Assembly (NCBI GenBank): GCA_021295735.1
Contig: JAGWBU010000002.1
Span: forward strand, 29,688 to 93,687
Direction of reading: 5' to 3'
DNA: 64,000 nt
Origin: Candidatus Poribacteria bacterium
GTDB taxonomy: Bacteria; Poribacteria; WGA-4E; WGA-3G
Shown here: positions 52,820-62,305 of the stretch, one piece after another
Position numbering within the stretch: the stretch's first letter is position 1
Layout: every line of letters starts with the position of its first letter
The notes under the pieces: generated by a model
Database searches by the model: none
Told to the model about the DNA's origin: nothing
Seen by the model: only the letters and a program-made list of their open reading frames with translations
Program-made: the position numbers and the translations under genes

Positions 52820-53656
52820 ATGGCAAACGGTTTTACTCGTTTTTTCAAAGCAATCTGGTATTCACTAACTGGTCGTGCACACGAGCAGGCTGATAAGCTT
52901 ATGGAAAACCCCGAAGCAGTGCGCGGTGCTTATGAAGATATTATCCGTGACAAACAGGGGAATATCCAACGCTACAAAAATGCGATTGGGCAACTGATTG
53001 CACTTGTTGAACAGAAAAAGAATTCACTCAAGGGTCTCACAGATGACATAGACAAACTTGAACAGATGAAGGCGGGGGCAATCGCTAAGGCGAAAAGCAC
53101 AGCCGCAGAACTAAAAAATTCAGGAACACCGGACGAGGAGATCAAACAGGATCCAGACTACGTCCGATGTGTTACCTCTTACAACGATTTTCACTCCACT
53201 TTGGAGGAGAAAAACGCTCGTATTGATGAACTTGAGCAGGATATTGAACGCGCCCAAGAAGACATTGAATCCCATAAACTTCAGATTACCGGCCTCCATC
53301 GTGATCTGGAAAAAATTAAGACAGAGCAATCTGAAGCGGTTGCCGATCTTATTACTGCACGTGAGCAAGAGGAAGTCGCGGATATGCTATCAGGTATTAG
53401 TACGGATGGCACTTCAGCAGAATTGACACGGATGCGAGAAATTCGGGAAAAAGCAAAGGGACGTTCCAAAGTCGCACAAGAACTCGCTGGTACTGATTCG
53501 CGCGCTGAAGAAGAAGAATTTCTTGCCGCGGCACGTTCTACTTCTGCTACTGATGAATTTGATTCCTTAATCTTCGGAGCGCAACAAACGGATACCGAGA
53601 AGAAAACTGATGATTCCGAAGAAGAAAAAGAAAGTAATTCTGAACTGCCTTTATAA
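52820..53656 (+). CDS. pspA: PspA/IM30 family protein
   Basis: A 278-residue PspA/IM30 homologue, a member of the ESCRT-III-like fold that binds and reshapes membranes. The first amphipathic helix is GFTRFFKAIWYSLTGRA, followed by the long hairpin (about 25-160) and later helices up to about 250, with an acidic tail. GAYEDIIRDKQ and LEQMKAGAIAKAK are conserved. It starts after CAGGAGGATTTAC. A decayed duplicate lies upstream, and an AAA+ ATPase gene follows one gene later. Confidence 0.87.
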   Translation: MANGFTRFFKAIWYSLTGRAHEQADKLMENPEAVRGAYEDIIRDKQGNIQRYKNAIGQLIALVEQKKNSLKGLTDDIDKLEQMKAGAIAKAKSTAAELKNSGTPDEEIKQDPDYVRCVTSYNDFHSTLEEKNARIDELEQDIERAQEDIESHKLQITGLHRDLEKIKTEQSEAVADLITAREQEEVADMLSGISTDGTSAELTRMREIREKAKGRSKVAQELAGTDSRAEEEEFLAAARSTSATDEFDSLIFGAQQTDTEKKTDDSEEEKESNSELPL

Positions 53657-53867
53657 AAGTACTCATCGTGGATTGGCGAAGATTCGCGGACTTTGTGCCT
53701 CTTGTTAACTTAATTATTGTAAATTTTTCAAATAACGATACACCGTTGGTCGGCGCGTTTTTGTAAGCACGCCGACCAATAGGTGTTATATATTTTTGTA
53801 TTTCACCGTGAATGTGAAGTATAGATGTCCGCGTCCTACGGAGGGAAGTGGGAAAAAGGAGGGTGAT

Positions 53868-55670
53868 GTGAACGTTAACACGTGGCATCAGGAAAATACA
53901 CCGAATAGTTGGGAAGTTATCTTGGAAGGTTTAAAGGATTTTGAATCCCATGTAACAGAAATTAATGAGAAAAAAAAGAGCGCTCCGATTCCAACTGAAA
54001 CGCTTAAAAAGTTTTTTGATCTCCATAATACGTTAGTAGTGGAAACAGACAAAGTATCCCATTCATCTGAACAAAACGCCTCAATAGATATTTCATCCGG
54101 TGTCTTGGACAATATTTTTATCGAAGCGATTTGGTTATCCCTTGACCAGTATCCTGCAATTGTCAACCATTCCAATATTGAAAATATTGACACGGCTGGT
54201 TCTAAAATCTTCACCCTCTTTACAGCAGATGCCCCAACACAAAAATCAGAACAGGAAGACCTGAAGGCGCTGCTCCAAGATATATTCCATATAGATTCTA
54301 AAGCATTAGACAAACTGACGAAAAACCTCGCCATTCGAACTGCCCCTCTCATGCATCGACATCAAATTATGCGATGTTTACAGAATCGCTTTAATTTAGT
54401 GTCCGATAACCCCCAACTTGATGCCGACATCCTTCGTCTCTTTCAGTGTTTATATCCAGGCGCGCCTTTTGAAGTTGGCGAAGTCCGATTGATAAAAACC
54501 TGTTCTGCACTCTATTTTTGCCTACCTTCTGAAATAAAGGAAGATCCTGCCAATACGCTCAATGAACAAATACCCATTACAACAGATAGAACTCTTAAAA
54601 AACAATCTGGTAAAAATTTTAGTTACGCACAATTTCTACGAAGAATTTGGCAAGTTGAACCGTTTGCACATTTTCCTGTTTTTGGCACTTTTAATGCAGA
54701 AGGCTTAGATTTAAAGCTCCGAGAAGAAATTGCCAAAGATGCTGCACTGTCTGTTGAATTGGTTACGACTACGCTCACACGAATGGTCGGTGTTCTCCCA
54801 TTGGAAGAACTTGATAAATATCTCATTCATGATACATGGGGACACCAGTGGCAAGAGAGTTTACTCGATTTTGAGGACCTTTATACCGAATTATCCCTCT
54901 TTAATCGGCCGTTATCCTTGACTGAATCTGCCTCAGTTTTAGGTGAACAGACTACATTCGCTGAAGCATTCGTTAAAACGACTTCTGGAGAAATTCACCT
55001 TGATACTGAAAAAATTACGAAATTCATTGATGCCGAACTTTATGAACGTTCAATCATAGCCTTTACACCTATTCTGGCAGAGATGTTAGCAGATGTCGTG
55101 GAATATAAATTCTTGCAACTACATCCTGAGCAAGCACATCTTTTGCCGAGTTCTTCTTTGCTTAAGGCTTTTCCGAGCAAACTTGACTTGACACTTGCAG
55201 ACCTTCGCAATTGTTTTGAACGAGCCTCTGAAGCATTTCAAACGTGGGTGGATTCTGATGAAGCAAAACACCGAATACATGCTGAGGTTTGTGAACAACT
55301 CGATATTCCAGATAAAGAGATGAATCGCCAAGAATTAGATGATGTCCTTGAAAAAGCGGTGCAGCTTTGTAAAGAACGGCTTGACCTTTTTTATAAACCG
55401 GAATGGTTTTGGGAGAAAACAGCAGATGATTGCCTAAAACTCAACGCGTTTAGTTTTGCCGCGCTAAATTTTCTCCGAATTCATACTGCATTTCTCCAAA
55501 CTTATGAAACACTTTCACAAATTGAGACAAAATATAGTTTCAAAGACACGCTTGTTTTAGCAATGGGAACATTTTTTGAAGTGGAACCACAAAGGAATAT
55601 ATGGCATCTCGAACAGTTTTTAACTGAAGGTTTTCTGCCACGATGGAAAAAGTTGGCTGAAGCAGGTTAA
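53868..55670 (+). CDS. Uncharacterised 600-residue protein
   Basis: I do not recognise this family. The protein is soluble and mostly helical, with no signal or transmembrane segment. A segment near 332-350 reads LPLEELDKYLIHDTWGHQW, which contains a conserved-looking H-D-x-W-G-H. GTG 53868 has AGGAGG 6 bases upstream; the longer frame to TTG 53796 has none. It stops 4 bases before the possible TTG start of the AAA+ gene, so the two are almost certainly translated together and probably work together. Confidence 0.75.
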   Translation: MNVNTWHQENTPNSWEVILEGLKDFESHVTEINEKKKSAPIPTETLKKFFDLHNTLVVETDKVSHSSEQNASIDISSGVLDNIFIEAIWLSLDQYPAIVNHSNIENIDTAGSKIFTLFTADAPTQKSEQEDLKALLQDIFHIDSKALDKLTKNLAIRTAPLMHRHQIMRCLQNRFNLVSDNPQLDADILRLFQCLYPGAPFEVGEVRLIKTCSALYFCLPSEIKEDPANTLNEQIPITTDRTLKKQSGKNFSYAQFLRRIWQVEPFAHFPVFGTFNAEGLDLKLREEIAKDAALSVELVTTTLTRMVGVLPLEELDKYLIHDTWGHQWQESLLDFEDLYTELSLFNRPLSLTESASVLGEQTTFAEAFVKTTSGEIHLDTEKITKFIDAELYERSIIAFTPILAEMLADVVEYKFLQLHPEQAHLLPSSSLLKAFPSKLDLTLADLRNCFERASEAFQTWVDSDEAKHRIHAEVCEQLDIPDKEMNRQELDDVLEKAVQLCKERLDLFYKPEWFWEKTADDCLKLNAFSFAALNFLRIHTAFLQTYETLSQIETKYSFKDTLVLAMGTFFEVEPQRNIWHLEQFLTEGFLPRWKKLAEAG

Positions 55671-55673
55671 TGT

Positions 55674-57566
55674 TTGCAAACATGCAACCTTAGAAGAACG
55701 GAGGGAAGAACCATAGCCGTTAAAGATCCAACTTACAAATTCCGCACAGAAGCTGGAATGCTTATTAATTCTGGCACGTCGCGAAGCATTGTGCTTCACG
55801 GGAATATCCACGATCTCTTTTTCGTTGAAGAATCAGGAGAGGAGGATTACATACCGCTTGTTCCGTTCCTTACACGAAGTTGGGATATTTCGGGTTTTAT
55901 CCTCATAGTATATGAACTCAATGGACCGCTCCGTTTTCTGCATGCAAGCGACCGAGAAAAGGTGAAAAACGCTTTCAACTTATGGCGAGGGGATAGCGAA
56001 CCTTCACAGAAAAAAACGACCAGTATTTTCGCGCTTCCCAGTAGGGAGGAAGACCCCAACAATAAACCAAATAAATCCTTAGATGCGTCTGATGGCTTAT
56101 TTGAGCAGTATCTGAACGATGCAATCGGTAGTCCGACATTAGCACATGAACTGCTACGACAATTCTGTCTGATTTCGCGATCTACTAATGCTCGCGGAGA
56201 AAAGTTTTTACAGGAAAAGTTACTCATCTTTATAGAAGCAACAGATATGTTACTCCCTGAAGGGGAAATCCGCAGTTTGAGTTTAGCTGACAGACAAAGG
56301 GTTAGCATCGTGCAGGATTGGATTTCTGATTCCGATTTCATGAAGGCTACTGATACGGTTGTCTTCATTGCTGAATCAAAAAGCCTGATAAACTCACGTA
56401 TTATGCGCTTGCCGCAAGTTGTTGATGTAGAAATTCAATCCCCACAAGTAGAAGAGCGAAGACATTTTATTTCATGGTTTAATAGAACCCAAAAACCTGC
56501 CAAAAAGGAGTTAAATTTATGGGGTAGCCAATCTCAGCTTGCGGTGTTAACGGCAGGATTATCCATTCAAGCTTTGCGCCAATTGCTTGTTTCAGCCTGT
56601 TATTCAGGAGAAAAACTGCGTCCAGACAACGTAATAGAAAAAGTATCTGAATTTATCCAAGCGCAGTTGGGAGAGGATGTCGTAGAATTCAAAAAACCTG
56701 CACATTCCCTCAAAGATATTATAGGCAACCAGAAATTGATTGAGTTCTTGAGGACACAGATAATTCCGCGTATCACATCTACTGGAAAAGATTCTATCTC
56801 AGGACTGAGCGTTTGCGGACCTATCGGCAGCGGAAAAACTTTTATCTTTGAAGGACTCGCAGGAGAACTTGACATCCCTGTGCTTGTGCTTAAGAACATT
56901 CGGAGCATGTGGTTTGGACAGACGGATGTCATCTTTGAACGTCTCAGACGTTTACTGATGGCACTCGTGAATGTGCTAATTTTTGTTGATGAAGCGGATA
57001 CGCAGTTCGGGGATGTCGGAAGGGACGCACACGCAACTGAACGTAGACTTACAGGAAAAATACAAGCGATGATGTCTGACCCACAGTTACGCGGCAATAT
57101 CACATGGCTGCTGATGACAGCGCGCATCTATAATCTTTCCCCTGACTTACGCAGGGAGGGTAGGGTTGGAGACATCGTAATTCCAGTCCTCGACCCAACA
57201 GGTGAAGACCGTGAGACATTTTTACGTTGGACATTGAGCAACGTTTTCAGTGGCGATATTCCAGATGAGGCGTTTAAACTCCTTCTATCGCTGACTGAAG
57301 GCTATTCAGCAGCGAGTTTCGCATCTCTCCGTGCTGACCTTGAAGCTGCCAAAAACCGCGAAGGAAAGTTATCTATAGACGAAATAATTGATGTGATTTC
57401 CGATAGAATTCTGCCAAATATCGGTCCAATTCGGCGCTATCAAACCTTACAAGCTTTTCTGAATTGTACCCGCAAATCCTTACTTCCGGTGGACTACTCC
57501 CCAGAAACACGTGAATCGTGGTTAGAACAAATAGCGCAGTTAGAAGCTATGGGAATTAGAGGCTGA
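55674..57566 (+). CDS. AAA+ ATPase
   Basis: Up to 630 residues. The C-terminal AAA domain has GPIGSGKTF (Walker A), FVDEADTQFGD (Walker B), TAR (sensor 1), and DLRREGRVGDIV resembling the CDC48/Vps4 arginine-finger segment. The N-terminal half (about 1-330) contains a degenerate AAA-like domain with VFIAESKS. The frame opens at TTG 55674, but GGAGGG (55700-55705) sits 7 bases before ATA 55713, where the sequence would continue AVKDPTYKF; an AUA start is possible. It is coupled to the 53868 gene and lies near pspA. Confidence 0.85.
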   Translation: MQTCNLRRTEGRTIAVKDPTYKFRTEAGMLINSGTSRSIVLHGNIHDLFFVEESGEEDYIPLVPFLTRSWDISGFILIVYELNGPLRFLHASDREKVKNAFNLWRGDSEPSQKKTTSIFALPSREEDPNNKPNKSLDASDGLFEQYLNDAIGSPTLAHELLRQFCLISRSTNARGEKFLQEKLLIFIEATDMLLPEGEIRSLSLADRQRVSIVQDWISDSDFMKATDTVVFIAESKSLINSRIMRLPQVVDVEIQSPQVEERRHFISWFNRTQKPAKKELNLWGSQSQLAVLTAGLSIQALRQLLVSACYSGEKLRPDNVIEKVSEFIQAQLGEDVVEFKKPAHSLKDIIGNQKLIEFLRTQIIPRITSTGKDSISGLSVCGPIGSGKTFIFEGLAGELDIPVLVLKNIRSMWFGQTDVIFERLRRLLMALVNVLIFVDEADTQFGDVGRDAHATERRLTGKIQAMMSDPQLRGNITWLLMTARIYNLSPDLRREGRVGDIVIPVLDPTGEDRETFLRWTLSNVFSGDIPDEAFKLLLSLTEGYSAASFASLRADLEAAKNREGKLSIDEIIDVISDRILPNIGPIRRYQTLQAFLNCTRKSLLPVDYSPETRESWLEQIAQLEAMGIRG

Positions 57567-57605
57567 CAGGAATACAGCCAATACAAAATACACAGACAGT
57601 CTCCA

Positions 57606-58754
57606 TTAACTTATACTGATAACCTTCCCACTTGCAGCAGAACGGTATCCAGCACAAATAATTTCAACGGAATGTGCAGCAAATTCAGCGTTCATCTCAC
57701 TCTCAACTCCATTTTCAATACAATCTATAAACGCGCTAAATTCACTTGGTCCATCATTTCCACTGCCGACATCAATCCAGTGCTGCTTTGGTTGCATTTT
57801 AATTTCTGCCTGTGTGCTACTCCACATACCCATCGGGTCAAGCGGGTGCGGTGTCGGCGGCTCAAATGCTGGTTCTGCGGCAAACACTTCTAACCTATTC
57901 ACCGAAGCGTCAAATGTCAGTGTAGCCTCAGTGCCGACGAGGTGAACCTTTCGTAAGCCTCCTTGCGCATGGCTTTGCCAACCGTAACGGCCCGCAGCTA
58001 CCGTTGCGGTAATATCATTTTCTAATGTTAAGACCAACGCGCCGAAATCCTCTAAGTCACAGCCGTGATGTTCTTTAAAAAAGTAATTTGCCGTTCCACC
58101 AAACACGCGCTGCACTCGTTTCTGTGTCAACCAATTCACCATTGACACAGCATAAACACCAATATCAAACATTTCTGGTTTTGCTTCCACAAAACTATAC
58201 TGTTCCAAATTCGGTTTCTGTATCCGTTTTTTACCGACAGGTGCAGTTCCTGGATGTCCTTTCGCAAACATGACATCGCAATGAATCGCTTGTAGTTTAC
58301 CGATGTGTCCACTGTCTAATCCTTGTTTGACCGTCCGTGCCCATGTGCTATGTATGTTACTGAACATCTGTGTGCGAACACCGCTTTTTGTAACAGCATC
58401 AACAATCTGTTGTGCCTGTTCAGCGTTGAGTGCCATTGGTTTATCAAGGTAGACGTGCTTTCCTGCTTCTGCACATTTCGTTCCAACACGACCACGCCTT
58501 TCAACTTCTGTGCAGAGACTTACAATATGCACATCATCACGCGCTAACGCCTCATCAAGGTCAGGAATGAAGGGCAAGTTTAATTCTTCTGCGAGGGAAC
58601 GTGCCAATGCAACCCGTTCCGCAGGCGCATCTTGCTCATCAGCAAAGGCAATAAGTTGACATCGGGAATCATTCGCAAAAAGTTGTGCATAATTTTCTTG
58701 ATGTGTGCGATGTCCACCGAGCAGTAGGACACCGTATTTTCTGTTTTTTTCCAT
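57606..58754 (-). CDS. Gfo/Idh/MocA family oxidoreductase
   Basis: A 382-residue dehydrogenase-like protein with GVLLLGGHRTHQENYAQL at the start (a variant of the usual GxGxxG), EAGKHVYLDKPMALN near 91-105 carrying the DKP lysine in place of EKP, and the C-terminal domain with FDIGVYAVSMVNWL. It follows the 58757 gene by 2 bases. Substrate unknown; it is probably a sugar or sugar-acid derivative as in its family. Confidence 0.87.
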   Translation of the reverse strand: MEKNRKYGVLLLGGHRTHQENYAQLFANDSRCQLIAFADEQDAPAERVALARSLAEELNLPFIPDLDEALARDDVHIVSLCTEVERRGRVGTKCAEAGKHVYLDKPMALNAEQAQQIVDAVTKSGVRTQMFSNIHSTWARTVKQGLDSGHIGKLQAIHCDVMFAKGHPGTAPVGKKRIQKPNLEQYSFVEAKPEMFDIGVYAVSMVNWLTQKRVQRVFGGTANYFFKEHHGCDLEDFGALVLTLENDITATVAAGRYGWQSHAQGGLRKVHLVGTEATLTFDASVNRLEVFAAEPAFEPPTPHPLDPMGMWSSTQAEIKMQPKQHWIDVGSGNDGPSEFSAFIDCIENGVESEMNAEFAAHSVEIICAGYRSAASGKVISIS

Positions 58755-58756
58755 GT

Positions 58757-59200
58757 TTATCCCTCCACCACTATAGGCTGACCAGTTGCAAGTGCGTTAG
58801 AGATAGTCTCAGTAAGTTCTCCTGTACTACCGAGTCGAGGCGGGGTAGCACTCAGATGATGCCTGCCAATTGGCGTTTCATGGTAAATAACGCCTTTATT
58901 TCCAACCAACATAATGTCAATGGCAGTTTCAGTATCAACTCGATTGATACTCAGCACTGCCATCTGACCATCTACATATTCCACCATTACCGTGACCTGT
59001 ATTGCGTCAGTATCCCCTTGGGCATAGACGCGCTGCGGTTGGGATGGTATCCATCCGTTTGATAGCGCAACCATTTCTGCAGTAGGCTGCAGTAGGCTGC
59101 TTGTTTCACTTGCAATATTAAGTACACATCTTAAAAACACTGGACTCCCAATCCGATTCTGCTTGATTACAGAATCAATTGATTTTTTAAGCGATTCCAT
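58757..59200 (-). CDS. Hypothetical protein paired with a Gfo/Idh gene
   Basis: A 147-residue soluble protein without a recognised domain. It resembles the C-terminal half of some Gfo/Idh proteins: VYAQGDTDAIQVTVMVEYVDG and TGELTETISNALATGQPI. The opening MESLKKSIDSVIKQNRIGSP is not a Rossmann fold. A 10-bp tandem repeat (CTGCAGTAGG twice, 59078-59097) falls inside it near LLQPTAE; the frame stays open. ATG 59200 follows a ribosome site AAGGAG. It is probably a partner subunit of the oxidoreductase 2 bases downstream. Confidence 0.6.
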   Translation of the reverse strand: MESLKKSIDSVIKQNRIGSPVFLRCVLNIASETSSLLQPTAEMVALSNGWIPSQPQRVYAQGDTDAIQVTVMVEYVDGQMAVLSINRVDTETAIDIMLVGNKGVIYHETPIGRHHLSATPPRLGSTGELTETISNALATGQPIVVEG

Positions 59201-59340
59201 TTATTCTCCTTCTAAATTTGATAATAGAAAAAATTTGACGGTTCTGGCACTTTATGATATATTTTTACATATTGACTGGTTTACAAACTACGCCAAATTT
59301 CCTTAAGTCAATAGACATCTTAACTCTTTGGAGGACAACT

Positions 59341-59706
59341 ATGCCATTAAAAACCCTAAAAGAACTTGTCGCTGAAGCAAAAGCGAATGTTGGACATATT
59401 TCACCTGATGAGCTTACAGAAGCAGGTGATTCTGTCATCTTATTAGATGTTCGTGACGAACCGGACTATGACGAAGAACACTTACCAAATGCAGTTTCAC
59501 TCCCTCGCGGTTACCTTGAACTTGATATAGACGAGGTCGCTCCTGATGGAGATACACACATCGTAACGTACTGCGGCGGTGGTACCCGTGCTACGCTTTC
59601 GGCACACACCTTAAAAAACATGGGTTATGAAAACGTTTCAGTCTTAACAGGTGGTTTCCGCGGTTGGAAAGCAGCAGGTCTGACGACTGAAAAATCCGAT
59701 CAGTAA
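59341..59706 (+). CDS. Rhodanese domain protein
   Basis: A 121-residue single-domain rhodanese (sulfurtransferase fold). The domain core is ILLDVRDEPDYDEEHLPNAVSLPRG, and the active-site loop is CGGGTRAT near residue 81 with the catalytic Cys. The preceding frame to 59254 is rejected: ATG 59341 follows GGAGGACAAC. The substrate could be thiosulfate or a persulfide carrier; the single-domain form is typical of stress or sulfur-shuttling roles. Confidence 0.92.
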   Translation: MPLKTLKELVAEAKANVGHISPDELTEAGDSVILLDVRDEPDYDEEHLPNAVSLPRGYLELDIDEVAPDGDTHIVTYCGGGTRATLSAHTLKNMGYENVSVLTGGFRGWKAAGLTTEKSDQ

Positions 59707-59831
59707 ACCATCACATATTAAGTTAGCATAATTAGGATACCTTGTCAATTTCTGAGTTTCTTGTAGTTAAGGCGATTCGTTTCGCAACGTATTCGCCTTC
59801 AACACAAAAACAGATACGAATGGAGAAAAGG

Positions 59832-60902
59832 ATGCTACATGTCTCTATGAATCGTTTCAGCTTGTTGAATGTGTTAAAGAAATATATCCCATTGGGGTTT
59901 TTCATTCTCGCTTTCTTTATTTGTGGTTGTGATGGGATGAAAAAGCAGCAGCTAAACATCTTTACTTGGTCAGGGTACGTCAGTGAAGAGATACGTTCAG
60001 GATTTGAGGATGAGTTCGGTGTGAATGTCATTGTAGATACTTTTGGTGCCAATGAAGATCTACTTGCTAAGTTATCTGCTGGTGCAACAGGTTATGACAT
60101 TATTATGCCATCAGATTATATGGTTTCTATCATGATAAAGGAAAACTTATTAGCAGAGTTGAATCGCGAGAACATTCCTAACTTTCAGAACATCAGTCCA
60201 CTTTTTCTTGGTAAGTACTACGATCCAGAAAACCGCTATTCTGTGCCATATACCTTCGGCACTGCAGGTATCGCCTACGATTCATCTAAGGTTTCATCTG
60301 ATCCTGAAAGTTGGTCGGTACTTTGGGATGAAAAATATAAGAATCAATTCAGTATGCTTGATGACCAACGTGAGACACTTGGTGTCGCCTTTAAACTTCT
60401 CGGATATAGCATCAATACAACCGATCCTGAACAACTTAGACAAGCAAAAGAGAAATTAATTGAACAGAGACCGATCGTTAAACAGTACAAGAGCGAAGCT
60501 GAAGAGCTGCTTATTGCGGGCGATGTCATTATGGCGCATTGCTGGAGTGGCGACGCGTTTCGCGCTGCAGCGGAGCGTCCTTCCATCCGCTATGTGATTC
60601 CAAAAGAAGGGTCAAGCCAATTTATTGACACCGTCTGTATTCCAAAATCCGCCCCACATAAAGATCTTGCCGAAAAGTTTATTAATTATCTCCTCCGTCC
60701 AGAGGTCAATGCCAAAATTACTGCTTTTACCAAATATGGTACTTGTGTCCCAGCTGCCAAAGAACACTTGCCAGAAGATCTGCAGAAACATAAATTTATC
60801 TATCCGCCAGCAGAAGTTATGGAGTCCCTTGAATGGTTGAAAGACCAAGGTGAGTTTACACAACAATACAGCCGCGCATGGGACGAAATTAAGGCGAAAT
60901 AA
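59832..60902 (+). CDS. PotD-like polyamine-binding lipoprotein (ABC transporter)
   Basis: A periplasmic solute-binding protein of about 356 residues of the PotD/PotF type. A lipoprotein signal ends at ICGC33. The mature part shows LNIFTWSGYVSEEI, FGANEDLLAKLSAGATGYDIIMPSDYM, GTAGIAYDSSKV, and AHCWSGDA, the usual PotD blocks. ATG 59832 has GGAG 6 bases upstream; the frame is open to 59742. No permease or ATPase gene follows, so the transporter partners must lie elsewhere. Spermidine or putrescine is the expected ligand. Confidence 0.9.
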   Translation: MLHVSMNRFSLLNVLKKYIPLGFFILAFFICGCDGMKKQQLNIFTWSGYVSEEIRSGFEDEFGVNVIVDTFGANEDLLAKLSAGATGYDIIMPSDYMVSIMIKENLLAELNRENIPNFQNISPLFLGKYYDPENRYSVPYTFGTAGIAYDSSKVSSDPESWSVLWDEKYKNQFSMLDDQRETLGVAFKLLGYSINTTDPEQLRQAKEKLIEQRPIVKQYKSEAEELLIAGDVIMAHCWSGDAFRAAAERPSIRYVIPKEGSSQFIDTVCIPKSAPHKDLAEKFINYLLRPEVNAKITAFTKYGTCVPAAKEHLPEDLQKHKFIYPPAEVMESLEWLKDQGEFTQQYSRAWDEIKAK

Positions 60903-61428
60903 AGAACCTTATCTCAAGACCATTGTTGAGACCCGCTCCTGCAATGATATTGAGACAGGTTGCAGATATATTTTACTTTTCATTCAATCTCTAAAATAAT
61001 CTTTAAGAACTTCTTTCCCTCCTTACACTTACCTATAATGTGTTTATAGCTGCTTGAAAATTGAAGAAAACCCAATCTAAATGCAACTATAATTAGAAAG
61101 TTTATAGATCACCACAATTCTTCAATTGACATAACGAAATCCCACCAAATTTATTTCTAACGTGAGTTTGATAAATCCCGTAGGGAATCAACACCGAATG
61201 CCATAGGCACATTCGGTGGGGTAGAACGGAAATGGACAATAAAAACAGACCGTAAAGAGAGGTTGTTGACCTATTTGAGGTCGATATTTCCGAAAAGATA
61301 AGTGAAACCCAACTCTTTAGGACTGTCAAGACGGTTGAATTGTTGGGTTTCGCTTCGCTCTACCCAACGGACATCTATATTCATTCTAATTATCAAGTTC
61401 ACGTTATTTCTAAATATGAGGAAATATC
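60903..61428. other. Repeat-rich intergenic region
   Basis: No gene is seen in this 526-base stretch. It holds AATCAACACCGAATGCCATAGG-type repeat copies near 61188-61220, and a hairpin GTTGGGT ... ACCCAAC near 61342-61368 around CGCTTCGCTCT, kin to copies near 5611 and 27968. Confidence 0.75.
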
Positions 61429-62283
61429 ATGAAAGTTAGAGACACGATGGTGTATATGTTTCGTCATCCGATGATCCCAATTGGTCATCTTTTGTGTTGG
61501 TGTTTGTTTTTTGTGTTACTCATAGTTTTAATTGAACGTTCACCGGATTTTTTTAGTAGTCTCAAGGATGCATTACCAATAATTGCTGTCCTCGGTTTCA
61601 TTACCAGTTACCGAGAGGTGAGAGGTAAACTAAAAGGTATTGCCAAAAGACAACATGTTTGGATGAATTGGTATAACAGACAATTTGCAACTGAAATGTC
61701 GGAGAGATCTCTTGAAGCTCTACCCTTATCAGATATCCCGCAAATTGATTCTTATTTTCAGAAAGTAAAATATCTATTGGTGTCAATGGTTCGTGTACCA
61801 ATGCCACTTTTAATTCACTTTACGTTTTGGAACTTTGTTTTTGCTGCAGGCATATTCTTGGATGATCCTATGCAAATATCCATTATGGATGGAGCCAGTT
61901 CTGACCAACTATTTAACGAGTTTCTATCTGAATATTTGGAAAGGCTTCCAATAGCAGCGATTTTAACTCTAATTACGGGGTCCCTGGAAATAAAAGGTTA
62001 TGTAAATGGAACTTTCAAAACGCAGATGGAATGGACAAACTGGCATAACCGCTATATCAAAACAGATCATGAGGAAGGAGGAACTGTGGAACCTCCAGTT
62101 CTCATGACAGATCAAAGTGTGGCTATATTCACGTTTCGTTTGCCAGAACGTGTTATCTTTGAATCTGTATGTTGGATTTTAGCATTTACACTATGCACTA
62201 CACTGCTTAGTTGGTTAGGTATCGTTGAAAATCCAAATTTTTTCGTTAGGTATCTCTCTTTTGCAGTTATTCTTGCTTTGTAA
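61429..62283 (+). CDS. Membrane protein with repeated helical-pair modules (copy 1)
   Basis: 284 residues, a multi-pass membrane protein with two complete repeats and the start of a third. Each repeat begins with a helix entered by a phrase like MFRHPMIPIGHLLCW and ends with a charged signature: REVRGKLKGIAKRQ-x4-WMNWYNRQ near 64-85, and LEIKGYVNG-x9-TNWHNR near 187-210. The third module (TFRLPERVIFESVCWILAF) stops at TAA 62281-62283 before its signature, so this copy is truncated. I do not recognise a named family. It heads three tandem paralogues. Confidence 0.7.
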   Translation: MKVRDTMVYMFRHPMIPIGHLLCWCLFFVLLIVLIERSPDFFSSLKDALPIIAVLGFITSYREVRGKLKGIAKRQHVWMNWYNRQFATEMSERSLEALPLSDIPQIDSYFQKVKYLLVSMVRVPMPLLIHFTFWNFVFAAGIFLDDPMQISIMDGASSDQLFNEFLSEYLERLPIAAILTLITGSLEIKGYVNGTFKTQMEWTNWHNRYIKTDHEEGGTVEPPVLMTDQSVAIFTFRLPERVIFESVCWILAFTLCTTLLSWLGIVENPNFFVRYLSFAVILAL

Positions 62284-62305
62284 ATAGAATTAAGGAGAAA
62301 AAGTC

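Noticed and set aside
53796..53868. TTG 53796 as the start of the 600-residue protein
   Set aside because: There is no ribosome site; GTG 53868 has AGGAGG at ideal spacing.
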